Positions 38,984 through 48,455 of a DNA stretch of 64,000 bases are shown in pieces (position 1 is the first letter of the stretch; every line of letters begins with the position of its first letter). This DNA comes from Pycnococcus provasolii (taxonomy: Eukaryota > Chlorophyta > Pseudoscourfieldiophyceae > Pseudoscourfieldiales > Pycnococcaceae), in contig OW568867.1 in NCBI GenBank assembly GCA_938743325.2, positions 496,001-560,000 on the forward strand. Direction: 5' to 3'. The notes under the pieces were generated by a model. It did no database searches. It was not told where the DNA came from and saw nothing but the letters and a program-made list of their open reading frames with translations. Both the position numbers and the translations under genes were made by a program.

Positions 38984-41146
38984 ATGTCTTCGCAAGCGCC
39001 CGCGGCCGTCCCGAACACAACCCTGCAGCACGAGCAGCAGCAGGGGCAGGCCAAGAAGGGGCCGGCGTACCTCAAGCAGCACACGCACTCAGAACCACTC
39101 CCTGATACCCGTTACGTCGACGCGTGGCTTGGAACCACCATGGCAGGACCGCCACTCCCAACGCCGCTGCCTCACCTGGCGATGAACCCTGCGGCGATGA
39201 TGTACCCTCAGGCTGCAGTAGAAGCGCAAGCACCGTACGGCTCGGGATCATATCACGGGGCGCCGCAACCCATACACCCATACACACACGCCGCGGCAGC
39301 AGCTGCTGCGGCGGCTGCCGCCACCGCCGCCAACTACCACCACGCCGCCGGCTACGGCTACGTGCCACGGCCGCAAACGCAGGAGTATACGCCCCCCCTG
39401 GCGATGGCGGCGGCGCCGTTCGGCGGGATGCCCATGTCTGTACCAGGGTGCGTAGATGACGGAAGCCCGGTTGGGCCGTTCAACCTTTACCTTCACAGCA
39501 ACCCAAGCAGTGCGGCGTCCACGCCAACACCTGTCGGCTGGGACGTGCAACTCGTGGAGCAGATGGACCACTTCAGCCTAGGCATCCAAGCGGATGCTAT
39601 GATGCAACGGTCTGCTGTGGCAGCGGCACAGGCTCATAGAAACCAGCAGTACAGCAGCAGCACGAGTAACCACGGCAACGGCAACGTTCGCCGAAACCAA
39701 AACTGGCAAAGGCCGTCCCCAAAGTCACCTCAAGCCAGCCGCGACAGCAAGCTCACGACGGCCGCGGCGCCCGCCAACGCGAAGGAAAGCGGCGAGCGAG
39801 CGAGCGAGTTGCTGCTTTACACGCTCAAGACGATCGATCCTTCGCAGGTTGCCGAGTTCTGCGACAACAAGCTGCGCGGTAACATCGTCGCGCTGAGCTG
39901 CAGCAACACGGGAAGCCGCTTCGTTCAGCAGGCGCTGGCGAGTAGGCCAGCCAAGGATGTGGAGAGGTACTTCCACGAAGTGCTCGCCAACGACGGCCTT
40001 GAGAGGCTGGTCTTCGACACGTTTGGCAACTACACGATGCAAAAGTTTCTCGAGCATCCCATTCCGTACATCCGCAACAAGGTGCTCGAGGCGTTCGAGG
40101 CGAAGCCGCGCGAGTTCGCCAAGCACCACCACGGCTGCCGTGTGCTGCAGAAGATTATCGAAGTGTGTGACGCGGAGGGGCAGAAGCGCGTCATGAAATG
40201 TCTGATGAAGGAGATTGACTTGTTCGCATGGCACCAGAACGCGAACCACGTGATCCAGAAGCTCATCGAGTGCATGCGCATCGAGGATCTCGCGCCGATC
40301 GTGAAGTACACCAAGGGCAGGGTGAACGAGCTCGCGCAGCACGTGTACGGATGCCGCGTTGTTCAGCGAATCTTGAACCGCATGCCTCGGGTGCTCTTCA
40401 AAACGAAGGATACCAGCCATCCATGGATGGATGATTCTTCTGACGGCGACGGCAGCTCGCCGGAGACGGAGTCGGACGACACCTCGTGGAGCGGCCACTT
40501 CATCCTTCACGAGCTCATCAAGGAGATTGTCATCTTGATTCAGGATTTGTATGGAAACTACGTGGTACAGCATGCACTACGCAATGGCACTCCCAACATG
40601 GTGCGCTGTATTGTGGACTCCCTTCTGACTCGTCTGGCACCTCAGGACTTCCGGGCGCTTGTGTGCCACCGCTGCGCGTCGAATGCCATCGAGCTGATGT
40701 TGCAGTTCTCCGACGTGGACACGCAGAAGCGGATTTTGGCGGAGCTCTTCCTGCTCGACGGAAGCCGCGACGGCGAGGGCACCAGTGCCGAGCGCAAGAG
40801 CATGTTTGTGAAGATGGCCACAAATCCGTTCGGCAACTACGTCGTACAGCGATGCATGCGCATGCTTGCGCCGGAGCAGCGCACGATTGTGTTCCGCAGC
40901 ATATCCTCTGCGATTCCGAGCCTGTACCACAACGTTTACGGAAAGCTCGTGATTGTGGACTTGCACATGCTGATGTCTATGGAGCTCAAGTTGACGACGG
41001 AGGACGAGGAGGATGCGTCGTCGGAGTCGGCACAGGATGCGCAGGCTGCGCACCTCGCCGAGCGCGTGCGTAAGGGCGAGGTTACGCTCGACTCGTTCGA
41101 GGGGGATGACGACGACTCGAGTGATGGATTAGGGATGGACGAGTAA
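38984..41146 (+). CDS. Pumilio-family (PUF) RNA-binding protein
   Basis: 720 residues, single exon. The first ~265 residues are low complexity (His/Ala/Pro/Gln-rich). Eight PUF repeats fill ~285-670. Their RNA-reading triplets, in order 1-8, are SR-Q (GSRFVQQ), NY-Q (GNYTMQK), CR-Q (GCRVLQK), NH-Q (ANHVIQK), CR-Q (GCRVVQR), NY-Q (GNYVVQH), SN-E (SNAIELM), NY-Q (GNYVVQR). By the known PUF code, this predicts binding to UGUAUAUA, the classical Pumilio element. A ~45-residue acidic insert lies between repeats 5 and 6. PUF proteins repress or relocalise mRNAs through 3' UTR sites. The tail is acidic. Confidence 0.95.
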   Translation: MSSQAPAAVPNTTLQHEQQQGQAKKGPAYLKQHTHSEPLPDTRYVDAWLGTTMAGPPLPTPLPHLAMNPAAMMYPQAAVEAQAPYGSGSYHGAPQPIHPYTHAAAAAAAAAAATAANYHHAAGYGYVPRPQTQEYTPPLAMAAAPFGGMPMSVPGCVDDGSPVGPFNLYLHSNPSSAASTPTPVGWDVQLVEQMDHFSLGIQADAMMQRSAVAAAQAHRNQQYSSSTSNHGNGNVRRNQNWQRPSPKSPQASRDSKLTTAAAPANAKESGERASELLLYTLKTIDPSQVAEFCDNKLRGNIVALSCSNTGSRFVQQALASRPAKDVERYFHEVLANDGLERLVFDTFGNYTMQKFLEHPIPYIRNKVLEAFEAKPREFAKHHHGCRVLQKIIEVCDAEGQKRVMKCLMKEIDLFAWHQNANHVIQKLIECMRIEDLAPIVKYTKGRVNELAQHVYGCRVVQRILNRMPRVLFKTKDTSHPWMDDSSDGDGSSPETESDDTSWSGHFILHELIKEIVILIQDLYGNYVVQHALRNGTPNMVRCIVDSLLTRLAPQDFRALVCHRCASNAIELMLQFSDVDTQKRILAELFLLDGSRDGEGTSAERKSMFVKMATNPFGNYVVQRCMRMLAPEQRTIVFRSISSAIPSLYHNVYGKLVIVDLHMLMSMELKLTTEDEEDASSESAQDAQAAHLAERVRKGEVTLDSFEGDDDDSSDGLGMDE

Positions 41147-41322
41147 CTCGACGTCGTTCAAGTAACTGCTTGTCAGACGTTCTTCATTCAGACGTTCTTG
41201 TTATAAAAACAATAAAAACATAAATATTTACCCTACCGGGCTGCCGGGTACTGTAAGGTTATGCCATGAATCCAGTACAGTATTTTCTTCTCAGTCAAGA
41301 GGTACTCTTACCTTACATATCT

Positions 41323-41510
41323 TATTCGGTAGACCCTCTAGGGTCTATGGTTACCGGGACGAAAATCGCTGGTCGGGCCTACAGGTCGGCCGACCAAATA
41401 AGTCGGAGGGACCCTAGGCGCCACAGGTCGGCGAAAATCGCTGGTCGGGGCCTACAGGTCGGCGGACCAAATAAGTCGGAGGGACCCTAAGCGCCACAGG
41501 TCGGGGGCCA
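41323..41510. repeat. Dispersed repeat copy with internal 72-bp tandem duplication
   Basis: Begins TTATTCGGTAGACCCTCTAGG. The segment GAAAATCGCTGGTCGGG at 41361 recurs at 41433, and the flanks CTACAGGTCGG, GACCAAATAAGTCGGAGGGA and GCCACAGGTCGG are repeated in the same order. Confidence 0.75.
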
Positions 41511-41563
41511 GATGGTATGAAGAACTTGTTTAATTATGGATCCCAAAGTTGACACCTGGCCAT

Positions 41564-41971
41564 CTATTCGGTAGACCCTTTCGGGTTTACCTGTTCCGGG
41601 AACCTAATCGCTGGTCGGCGGCTACATCCTGGCAGGTAGTTCCTAGGACATGTGGTAGACCTTTTATTCCCGACCACCTTGAGAAGGTGGACAGCGACAG
41701 CGATCGTCGTGGTGGCAGCGGACGCATCTCCGCCGTCGCCGCCGCTCGGATTCGCCGCGACCGCCTTCCCCTTGTCGCGCGCCGGCGTTTCCAGAGCTTG
41801 GTTCGGCGTCGGAGACGCCTTGGGGGGAGTCGCCGTCGCAGCCGGCGCGTCGGCGTCGCCGCCGCCCTGAGCCATTTCTTTCGGCGTTGCGTCAGCACCG
41901 CCGTCGACGCTCAATCGCTTCGCGGACATTTCGTCTCCAGCGGACGCGGTCGCCGCGCGCTTAGGCGGCAT
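41564..41971 (-). CDS. Uncertain open frame, Ala/Pro-rich, reaching into the repeat
   Basis: 135 residues from an ATG at 41971 (MPPKRAATASAGDEMSAKRL). The first ~95 residues are low-complexity Ala/Pro/Asp; the last ~20 come from the dispersed repeat itself and end NPKGSTE. The repeat copy at 25081 also gives KGSTE then stop on the same strand. It may be the start of a transposon protein or a chance frame. No domain. Confidence 0.25.
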   Translation of the reverse strand: MPPKRAATASAGDEMSAKRLSVDGGADATPKEMAQGGGDADAPAATATPPKASPTPNQALETPARDKGKAVAANPSGGDGGDASAATTTIAVAVHLLKVVGNKRSTTCPRNYLPGCSRRPAIRFPEQVNPKGSTE

Positions 41972-42660
41972 TGCTGACGAAGAAGTAGAAATGACGGCCC
42001 CTACGGAGCTCGTCGTGCATTCGAAACCGCCCCGGCGGTGGGTTCACTAGATATCTTGGGTTCCACTAAATATCTTGTTTCGTTCACCAAACGACTTCAC
42101 CACATGTCCACAAAGACATTGACCCGTCCGAGGATATATCGGCTGCATCGTCAAGGAACTCCGACGTTTCTCAGGTAGCGAACAACCGTGGGGCGGTTAC
42201 CACGTTTTGTTAGCCGGCGACCTCTACCAACTTCCGCCGGTGGCCGCACCAGGCGGTCCATCGCGCTACGTGTGGCATGACCGCCCGCCCGACAGTGCAA
42301 ACGACATGGTGCGCCTTGGCTGGGAAAGTTGGCGCCAGATCAACATGTTTATGGAACTCGACGAAACGCCACGCTTCATTGATCCGGAGTACGCTTCGCT
42401 CATGGGTCGTGTCAGGACTGGAGACGTGACATTCGAGGACCTCCTCAGGATCAACGAGCACGTTGTGTACGCCACGAACACTCTCGACGACGCTGACCGC
42501 GACCCGCACGTTCTGTCAATCGCGAATCTGCGTTGCCCCGCCTGAGTCTAAAAGGGGTCCCCAAACACAGTCCAGAACATGGTCGGCGCTACAAGTCGGG
42601 AGAGAGCATACTAAAAGGTAGTATTTTGCCATCTATACAGGGATCCCAGGGTCTACCGAA
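41567..42660. mobile_element. Possible decayed DNA element with inverted TTCGGTAGACCCT ends
   Basis: TTCGGTAGACCCT at 41567-41579 is matched by its exact reverse complement at 42648-42660. Both ends lie close to the string CCATCTAT. The interval contains the PIF1-like helicase fragment. No target duplication is evident and the arms are short, so the boundaries are tentative. Confidence 0.4.
42140..42545 (+). pseudogene. PIF1-like helicase fragment
   Basis: The open frame gives LRRFSGSEQPWGGYHVLLAG then DLYQLPPV, the Walker B region of PIF1 helicases, and continues with MELDETPRFIDPEYASLMGR and VRTGDVTFEDLL, which match the next PIF1 segment. The P-loop domain upstream and the C-terminal motifs downstream are missing, so this is only a ~135-codon middle piece. 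Such helicases are common in Helitron-type transposons; a host PIF1 relic is the alternative. Confidence 0.65.
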
Positions 42661-42783
42661 CCCACGCGACCGCAAGGGCGCCAACCTATTTTTTAAAAAG
42701 AATTACAGTACAGTACCTCAAAGAAAAGAGCATCCTTTGGAAGGAGGGAGAGGGACTCGAGTCTTGGAGGGAGGGAGCGGTAG

Positions 42784-42802
42784 CCCTAACCCTAACCCTA
42801 AT
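42784..42802. repeat. CCCTAA telomere-type array
   Basis: Three CCCTAA units, ending 162 bp before the ATG of the CRAL-TRIO-like gene. Confidence 0.9.
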
Positions 42803-42963
42803 CCATCCTTGTTGGGGGTTTCTTTTTCCAGTTTTTGTTTTTCCCAACAAATCCATCCCTCTCCTCTGGCATTTATTCTCGGCCTCACGTTTCTTCGTCC
42901 CATTTTCCCATCCCATCGTGTTTTTTTTTAGATTTGTCAACTGGGTGTTCGAACACTCTCGCG

Positions 42964-43776
42964 ATGGACGCGGCGACGTACTTGGATGCGCTTGGTCGTC
43001 CTTTAGTGGTACTTAAGGGCCGAGATATCGGTGAACATGGTGCGACTGCGTCTCTATCGGCGCGATATCGGCGCCTCCTTGCGCACGTATCCTCCTCGTC
43101 CTCCTCCATGAACTCTGAGTCCAACTCTGAGTCCACCCAGGGGGGTGACGTTGTTAGGACTGCTGCAGGGGCTTCTTCCGGGGGAGGAGTTGCCATACTC
43201 TACATACACACATCCACGCCATCATCAACTGCCACACTCTCCGAACTCGTGGCGGCGTTTTCGGCGTTAGGTAACGAAGAGCAGAAAAGGCTGCACGCAG
43301 TTTACGTGCTGCACCCTTCTCTAGTGCCGAGAGCAGGGGCTCTCGTCGCTTACGGCGCGTGCTCCGTGTTCAGCTATGTGCCAGACACCATCGCGAAGCT
43401 CTTGGGATGGAACAGTGTTGCTGCTTCGAATCTTTGCAGACTGTATGCCGAAAGGACGCACTTTGTTGACAGGGTCGAATTCTTGGACGAGTTCGTATCG
43501 TGGAGGGCAGATGCTCAGGCACAGGCATCTAACGAGGAACACGCGCACACGCTGGTCGTAGGAACTGACGACGACGGCGACGACGACGGCGACGACGGCG
43601 GCGAACGGGAAGGCGAGTGGCCTCCCCGAAACATCCCGGTCACCTTGCCGCGTTGGGTGATGGAGCACGACGCGAGCCTCGAGAAGGATCCCATACAAGA
43701 CTACGGGTTCTACACTGGCAGTGTTGCCGCTGACACGCTCGGGAGTATCCCCGGTGTGTCACCGCCGCCAAGCTGA
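42964..43776 (+). CDS. CRAL-TRIO-like lipid-binding domain protein
   Basis: 270 residues from the ATG at 42964. After an N-terminal part with Ser and Gly runs, the segment VAILYIHTSTPSS...LHAVYVLHPSLVPRAGALVA and then ERTHFVDRVEFLDEFV follows the pattern of the divergent CRAL-TRIO (BCH/GDAP2, ARHGAP1-type) domain: a beta strand, HP motif, helix, and 'V.fld.LeeL' end. A GACGAC-encoded Asp/Gly run precedes a conserved-looking tail (PRWVMEHDASLEKDPIQDYG). Such domains bind lipids or small GTPases. Only the fold is suggested, so the assignment is moderate. Convergent with the SEC3-like gene. Confidence 0.5.
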   Translation: MDAATYLDALGRPLVVLKGRDIGEHGATASLSARYRRLLAHVSSSSSSMNSESNSESTQGGDVVRTAAGASSGGGVAILYIHTSTPSSTATLSELVAAFSALGNEEQKRLHAVYVLHPSLVPRAGALVAYGACSVFSYVPDTIAKLLGWNSVAASNLCRLYAERTHFVDRVEFLDEFVSWRADAQAQASNEEHAHTLVVGTDDDGDDDGDDGGEREGEWPPRNIPVTLPRWVMEHDASLEKDPIQDYGFYTGSVAADTLGSIPGVSPPPS

Positions 43777-43883
43777 TGTGATGAACTTACCTAATAAGCT
43801 CCTGTAACAAATAATTCTCTAAATATTATTTGAAATTGTTTGATACAAGATGAAGATGTACATTACAAAAGTTCATCACTAAG

Positions 43884-46800
43884 TCACTCACACGTGAAGA
43901 AGAGCAACTGCAGCTCCTGCGCGCTTGGGACCAGCGAAATGGGTGGCGTAACGTCGTCGTACGGCGCGTAGCACTCCTCGATCATCTGCTCGAGGCTCTC
44001 CGCACTGCTGAGAATGAGCGAGCACACCGCTCGGTAGGCTGCACCGCTAAGCTCACGCGAACCTCCAGGAGCACTGGAGCCGAGATGAGACGTGCACTGC
44101 GTCGAAGCGTGCTGAAGGCCAGATAAGGCACCGCTCATCCCGCCGAGTGCCGCAATCGACGCGCGCACCGACGAAGGGCTTAGGTGCGGGTAGAATCTCA
44201 CGTCGTATGAAGGTGGTGGTGACGAGGGTGGATGCGTGTCGTCGTCGTCGCCGTCAGCTTCGTGAAGGCTGACGATAGATGCATATGCCGAACGCAGGCG
44301 TCTCGCCAGCGCGACGACGGGAAGGAACCTCGTCTGTGCCACAAGCGCAAGCGCGTACCCGTCCAAACTCCAAACGAGGCTCGCGCGTGCCTCATCGACA
44401 GCAGGGCGGAGCGGAGATCGGGCTGCAGCCGTAGGCGTCGCATTGGCAAGCGCAAGGTCGTGGGCGTACGCGTGCACGATGTGAGCAGATGCCGCAAGGC
44501 TTCGATACTGGCGTGTGGACGGCACGAGTGCCTTCGCACGCGTCGTAGCCAATTTGGTCGTCTCAGCCTCCGTGCCGTCCACGCCTCCAATGCCAAGAGC
44601 CTGCACGTCCTCCGCCCAGCGCTCAGCTGAAGTCGACGAGGATGCCAACGCGGGCGACGGCACGTTCTTCGACGCGGTTGACGTGAGCTCGCAGGAGGCG
44701 AACATGCACGCTAGCGAGGCAATACCGCCTCTGTTGGATGATGGCGCTGGCATGACTTTCGAAGGCTTGCGCAGAGTCCACAACGGATACGACGCTGCTT
44801 CGTGGCGTGCCGCCTGAAGCGCGGATCGTGCCAACTCGCCGAACAACGCGTGAGTCGAGTCATCGGCAGCAACTTCGAGCATGCTTGGGTGCCATGTGCC
44901 GCTGCTCCACGATGGATCGTCCCCAAAATTCCTAGGCATCTCGTCGCCGTCGCCGTCGACATCCTCCTCCTCGGCGGCGGGTGGATGTCTTGGACGACAC
45001 AAACGCACCACGCGTATCGCAGCGGCACGAAACCGATTCACGGCGCGCGGGAGCGAAATGGTCACAGCTCCTCGCCGCGCTCGAGCACGCTTGAGCATCT
45101 CATCGGGGGAGGCCATTCTCTGCGCCTCCGCATCCGTTTTGACCCTGAGTTTTTCTACGTGACGGTCAAGGCGCGCCAGCAGCGTGCCTCGTGCAGTTGC
45201 AAGGAGTGCATCTGCCAGCGCGCCACACACTGTCGCGTCGAATGTCGTCAGATTCAAAGATTGCAGGCTAGTGCGGCGCATTCCCTTTAAGCCCCTGCTG
45301 CTGCTAACCGATCTCAGCATCTTGCGCTGCGAGCGCGTCAGCGAGTTGCGTATCGTTCTGCGCACAACCACCGAATGTCCGTCGTGCGGCTTCGTGCTCT
45401 CGTTGTCAGTCGGCGTGTCCACCGCGTCGTGACCGTGCATGAGCGCCGCAATCCACTTGTCAATCTCGCTCAGTGCCGGCGCGGCGACGAGAGCGTCGAA
45501 GTCAGCAACAAGCTTTGCCATGGACTCGAGAACACCTTTCGCCTCCGCCAGGAGAGATGGGAGAGCGCGCTGTGCGAAGCCAACGCGAACTGCTTCGTGC
45601 CGTGCGAAGTGCGCAGCCGTGGAAGACTCGGTGGTCGTGCTGCCCTCGCGTTCCAGATCAGCACTGGCACCAGCGCCGGTGGTGGTGGCGGCGGCGGTGA
45701 ATGGGCTGTCGGGAACGAAGAGGTTGAGAATCGCGTGGCACGAGCTGGCGGACAGAATGACGACATCGCTGATGCCCGTGACGAAAATTCTCACCACCTC
45801 GCGCGCGAGCTCGTCGGCAACCGCACGTGCCGATGCGCTCTTCGCGTTCTGCGACGTCATCGCCTCGTCGTCTGCAAGATGCAGGTCATCTTCGCCGTCC
45901 TCCTTGGTGCGCAATTTCTGCGAAATCTTGAATTGTGCGAGGCCCACCTCCGCGTTCACCACCGCCGGCTTCAGCCGTGCGAGGTGTGCCTGAGCCGCCT
46001 GCGCGAGCAACTGCTTTGCCGTCGAGATCACGGCGGACATCGCGCGCGCTAACCCAGGTTCGTACGACTGTCCGCCACTGCCGCTCACGGCCGTGGGCGT
46101 ATTCCCGGCGGAGGAGGACGCGCGCTCGTCGCGTGGCGATGCCAGGCAGTACGCTGCCGCATGTAGGAATGCCGCGGCGCGAATGGGCTGGCGCATCGGC
46201 TCGAGCATCGTTAGCAGAGCGCCAAGGCGAATCGCAGGCTCACCCGCCGACGCGTCGTGCCATGGTTGCACCGCGCCAACGTTGCTCCCAAGAATGCCAC
46301 GAAGCTTTGCCGCGGACGTTTTAAGCGCCGTTCGTCCAGCTAAAGTTGCAGATTCCAAGGCGGCGGTGCCTATTCTCTTCCTCGCCTCGAAGGCGACGCG
46401 CTCTACCGCGCGCCTGCGCTCGACGACACACCTGAGCCTGCTGGGTATGGGTCTGAGAACCGCCTCGAGTGGTGCGGGGGTATCATCGGAGGCTGCTGCT
46501 GCATAGAGTATATCGCAGCTGTCGTCACGTCCTCCCAGTCTCAGCATGAGCGTCGCGACAGCCTCCGCCGCCGCAACGAGCTTCGCGTCGTCGTCGCGGT
46601 CGCTCGTGTCTGCTTCAGCGAGCTCTACCATCGCTTGGTTGTCTCTTGGGTTGTCAGTTGCGTCGGCAAGTTTTCGAAGGTATTCGAGCAGTGCCCCGCC
46701 TGCCGCCGCCGCTCTGCTGAGCTCACCATCCTTGCGTTGAATTTCCTCCACGTCTCTTCTTATGGCGCTGAGTTTATCCCCGTAGACCGTTAGGTGGTCC

Positions 46801-47147
46801 CCGAGTTCGCCGAGCTGCTCGTTTGCGTGTTGCGCCGCTTTGATGGACAAGTCCCCCACCCCCACTGCAGCATTGGCACTGTATCTCTTCTTCTGTGAGA
46901 GCGAGGTGGAGTCGTCCGAATGAGAAGAGGGCAAGGCCAAAGAAGTTGTGCTTTTGGAAATGGAGAGTCGCATGACTTCGACAGCGATGGATTCTTCACA
47001 GCGCGCGATTTCGGAAGCAAGGAGCGACGCGTAGTCCTTACTAACAATGCTGGTATTCTGAGAGGTGGTATGAGACGAGGACCTCATCCAGTGACCGAGC
47101 TTACGGTCCTCCGCCATTGACATCGCCGAACGCACCGCGACGTCCAT
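43884..47147 (-). CDS. Exocyst SEC3/EXOC1-like subunit
   Basis: 1,087 residues, one exon, ATG at 47147. A helical segment LGELGDHLTVYGDKLSAIRRDVEEIQRKDGEL with a following LLEYLRKLAD closely follows the coiled coil that opens the conserved part of SEC3. Later blocks (AFLHAAAYCLASPRDERAS, RVGFAQRALPSLLAEAKGV, and the C-terminal SLILSSAESLEQMIEECYAPY) fit the helical rods of exocyst subunits. The exocyst tethers secretory vesicles at the plasma membrane. The N-terminal PIP2-binding PH domain of canonical SEC3 is not seen; it may be absent or in an unrecognised upstream exon. Other CATCHR tethers are possible alternatives. Confidence 0.5.
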   Translation of the reverse strand: MDVAVRSAMSMAEDRKLGHWMRSSSHTTSQNTSIVSKDYASLLASEIARCEESIAVEVMRLSISKSTTSLALPSSHSDDSTSLSQKKRYSANAAVGVGDLSIKAAQHANEQLGELGDHLTVYGDKLSAIRRDVEEIQRKDGELSRAAAAGGALLEYLRKLADATDNPRDNQAMVELAEADTSDRDDDAKLVAAAEAVATLMLRLGGRDDSCDILYAAAASDDTPAPLEAVLRPIPSRLRCVVERRRAVERVAFEARKRIGTAALESATLAGRTALKTSAAKLRGILGSNVGAVQPWHDASAGEPAIRLGALLTMLEPMRQPIRAAAFLHAAAYCLASPRDERASSSAGNTPTAVSGSGGQSYEPGLARAMSAVISTAKQLLAQAAQAHLARLKPAVVNAEVGLAQFKISQKLRTKEDGEDDLHLADDEAMTSQNAKSASARAVADELAREVVRIFVTGISDVVILSASSCHAILNLFVPDSPFTAAATTTGAGASADLEREGSTTTESSTAAHFARHEAVRVGFAQRALPSLLAEAKGVLESMAKLVADFDALVAAPALSEIDKWIAALMHGHDAVDTPTDNESTKPHDGHSVVVRRTIRNSLTRSQRKMLRSVSSSRGLKGMRRTSLQSLNLTTFDATVCGALADALLATARGTLLARLDRHVEKLRVKTDAEAQRMASPDEMLKRARARRGAVTISLPRAVNRFRAAAIRVVRLCRPRHPPAAEEEDVDGDGDEMPRNFGDDPSWSSGTWHPSMLEVAADDSTHALFGELARSALQAARHEAASYPLWTLRKPSKVMPAPSSNRGGIASLACMFASCELTSTASKNVPSPALASSSTSAERWAEDVQALGIGGVDGTEAETTKLATTRAKALVPSTRQYRSLAASAHIVHAYAHDLALANATPTAAARSPLRPAVDEARASLVWSLDGYALALVAQTRFLPVVALARRLRSAYASIVSLHEADGDDDDTHPPSSPPPSYDVRFYPHLSPSSVRASIAALGGMSGALSGLQHASTQCTSHLGSSAPGGSRELSGAAYRAVCSLILSSAESLEQMIEECYAPYDDVTPPISLVPSAQELQLLFFTCE

Positions 47148-47252
47148 ACTTCTTGCGAGCGACGGTGACGAGCGACGTGCTTCGCGAGAATGAGAAAAAA
47201 CTGCGATAAAGGGAAAGGAAAAGGGAGCGGCGAGCGCGTTCGCGCGCGCAGG

Positions 47253-47287
47253 CTAACCCTAACCCTAACCCTAACCCTAACCCTAAC
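47253..47287. repeat. CCCTAA telomere-type array in a bidirectional promoter
   Basis: Nearly six perfect CTAACC units in the 242-bp gap between divergent starts: 106 bp from the SEC3-like ATG and 103 bp from the ATG at 47390. Confidence 0.95.
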
Positions 47288-47389
47288 AGTGAGTTCGGGG
47301 TTTCATGAGGGGGTTTGGATGGAATTTTTCCGGCCCCCCCTTTTTTTTTCTGTTTTTTGCTTTGTTTCAAACTTGCATTTGACTTTCCC

Positions 47390-48229
47390 ATGCTGTTCAT
47401 GGACGCTCCTCCTATGGCTATGGCTACGGCTATGGCTGATCGTGTTAGTCCACAACCACAACCACACATCTATAATAATAGTGCAAGTCATGTCGTGACT
47501 TGCAGTCCTGACGAAACTCTATTCGATGTATTCACACGTCTACGTGCTCGTCGACCCATACACACGATCAAGGAAGAAGATGACTCGGAAGATGAAGGAG
47601 GAGGAGGGTGCTTCGCAATCACCGAGTCGGACGTCGCACACCTCGCTGTTGGCGCGAATCCGGGCGACCGCGTCGAGGCGAACAGGTGGACGGCGAACAT
47701 GTGCGCACGTCTCACGACGCCTTCTGACGAACATCGCGGGGAGAGAGGGTACGCGCTTGTCGTCGACGTTGACGGAACGTTCGACGAACACGCCATCGTG
47801 TGCGACGACGAAGCGAGGCGCAGAATCACAATAGTACGATGCTACTCGAACGCGGTCGCTCTGGCAACACTCACGGCTGTCGCGTACAGCACGGACAACC
47901 AGGATGCTTTGGACGACCCGGCAGCGGGTGTATTTGGTACAAGCGGCGCGAGGCTCGTTGTCGTCTTTGGAGCGGGCGCACTTAGGGCCAGCGAGCGCGC
48001 GTTATCTGCCATGCCCGAGCGCGCTGCCCGCACTCTGGCTACGAACGGCGAGGAGTGCGACCGCAGCCTCGCGCTTGGTACAGCCGCGTCAGCCTCCATC
48101 GCGTCGGCAGCCGCACTAGCCGCGCAAAAGCGACAGTGCGCGGTCGTCGTACTCTGGAGCACGGAGCAGGTTCCGGCGACGGAAGTGCAGGATACCGGTG
48201 CTGCGATTGACTGGATCGGACGCCTTTGA
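47390..48229 (+). CDS. Hypothetical protein, 279 residues
   Basis: The frame is open upstream but the first ATG is at 47390 (MLFMDAPPMAMATAMADRV). It contains a possible alpha/beta core: HVVTCSPDETLFDVFTRLRA, RGYALVVDVDGTFDEHAIVC, RITIVRCYSNAVALATLTAVA, RLVVVFGAGALRASERALSA and QCAVVVLWSTEQV. The alternation of strands and helices suggests a real folded enzyme-like or chaperone-like protein, but I do not recognise it. No targeting peptide or membrane segment. It shares a short promoter with the SEC3-like gene and converges with the secreted PAN-like gene. Confidence 0.7.
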   Translation: MLFMDAPPMAMATAMADRVSPQPQPHIYNNSASHVVTCSPDETLFDVFTRLRARRPIHTIKEEDDSEDEGGGGCFAITESDVAHLAVGANPGDRVEANRWTANMCARLTTPSDEHRGERGYALVVDVDGTFDEHAIVCDDEARRRITIVRCYSNAVALATLTAVAYSTDNQDALDDPAAGVFGTSGARLVVVFGAGALRASERALSAMPERAARTLATNGEECDRSLALGTAASASIASAAALAAQKRQCAVVVLWSTEQVPATEVQDTGAAIDWIGRL

Positions 48230-48455
48230 GACAAACCTTGTTGTGTAATTCAAGCTGTATTTACTTTGTGTCTTAAATGTAGAAATGCTCGCTGCATAAT
48301 GAAAAAAAAAAAGGATTGAAATGCGCTGTGCTGGCGGCAACTGCAACCTACTTTGCTTACGCCTTTTCTTTCACCGGCACGCGCGCACACAAGTCCTTAT
48401 TATAAAAAAAGAAAGAATACTGGAAGCGGCTGGATTGTGTGAATGAATGCTTACC

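Larger units (their letters stand above)
41147..42963. other. Repeat-rich intergenic region
   Basis: No host gene confidently seen in 1.8 kb. It holds two copies of the TTCGGTAGACCCT repeat, a 72-bp tandem duplication, a weak open frame on the - strand (41564-41971) and a PIF1-type helicase fragment. It has the look of a nest of decayed mobile DNA. Confidence 0.6.

Noticed and set aside
42940-42965. T-arm-like GTGTTCGAACAC near the CRAL-TRIO-like start
   Set aside because: The stem is only three base pairs and no acceptor or anticodon arm is found around it.
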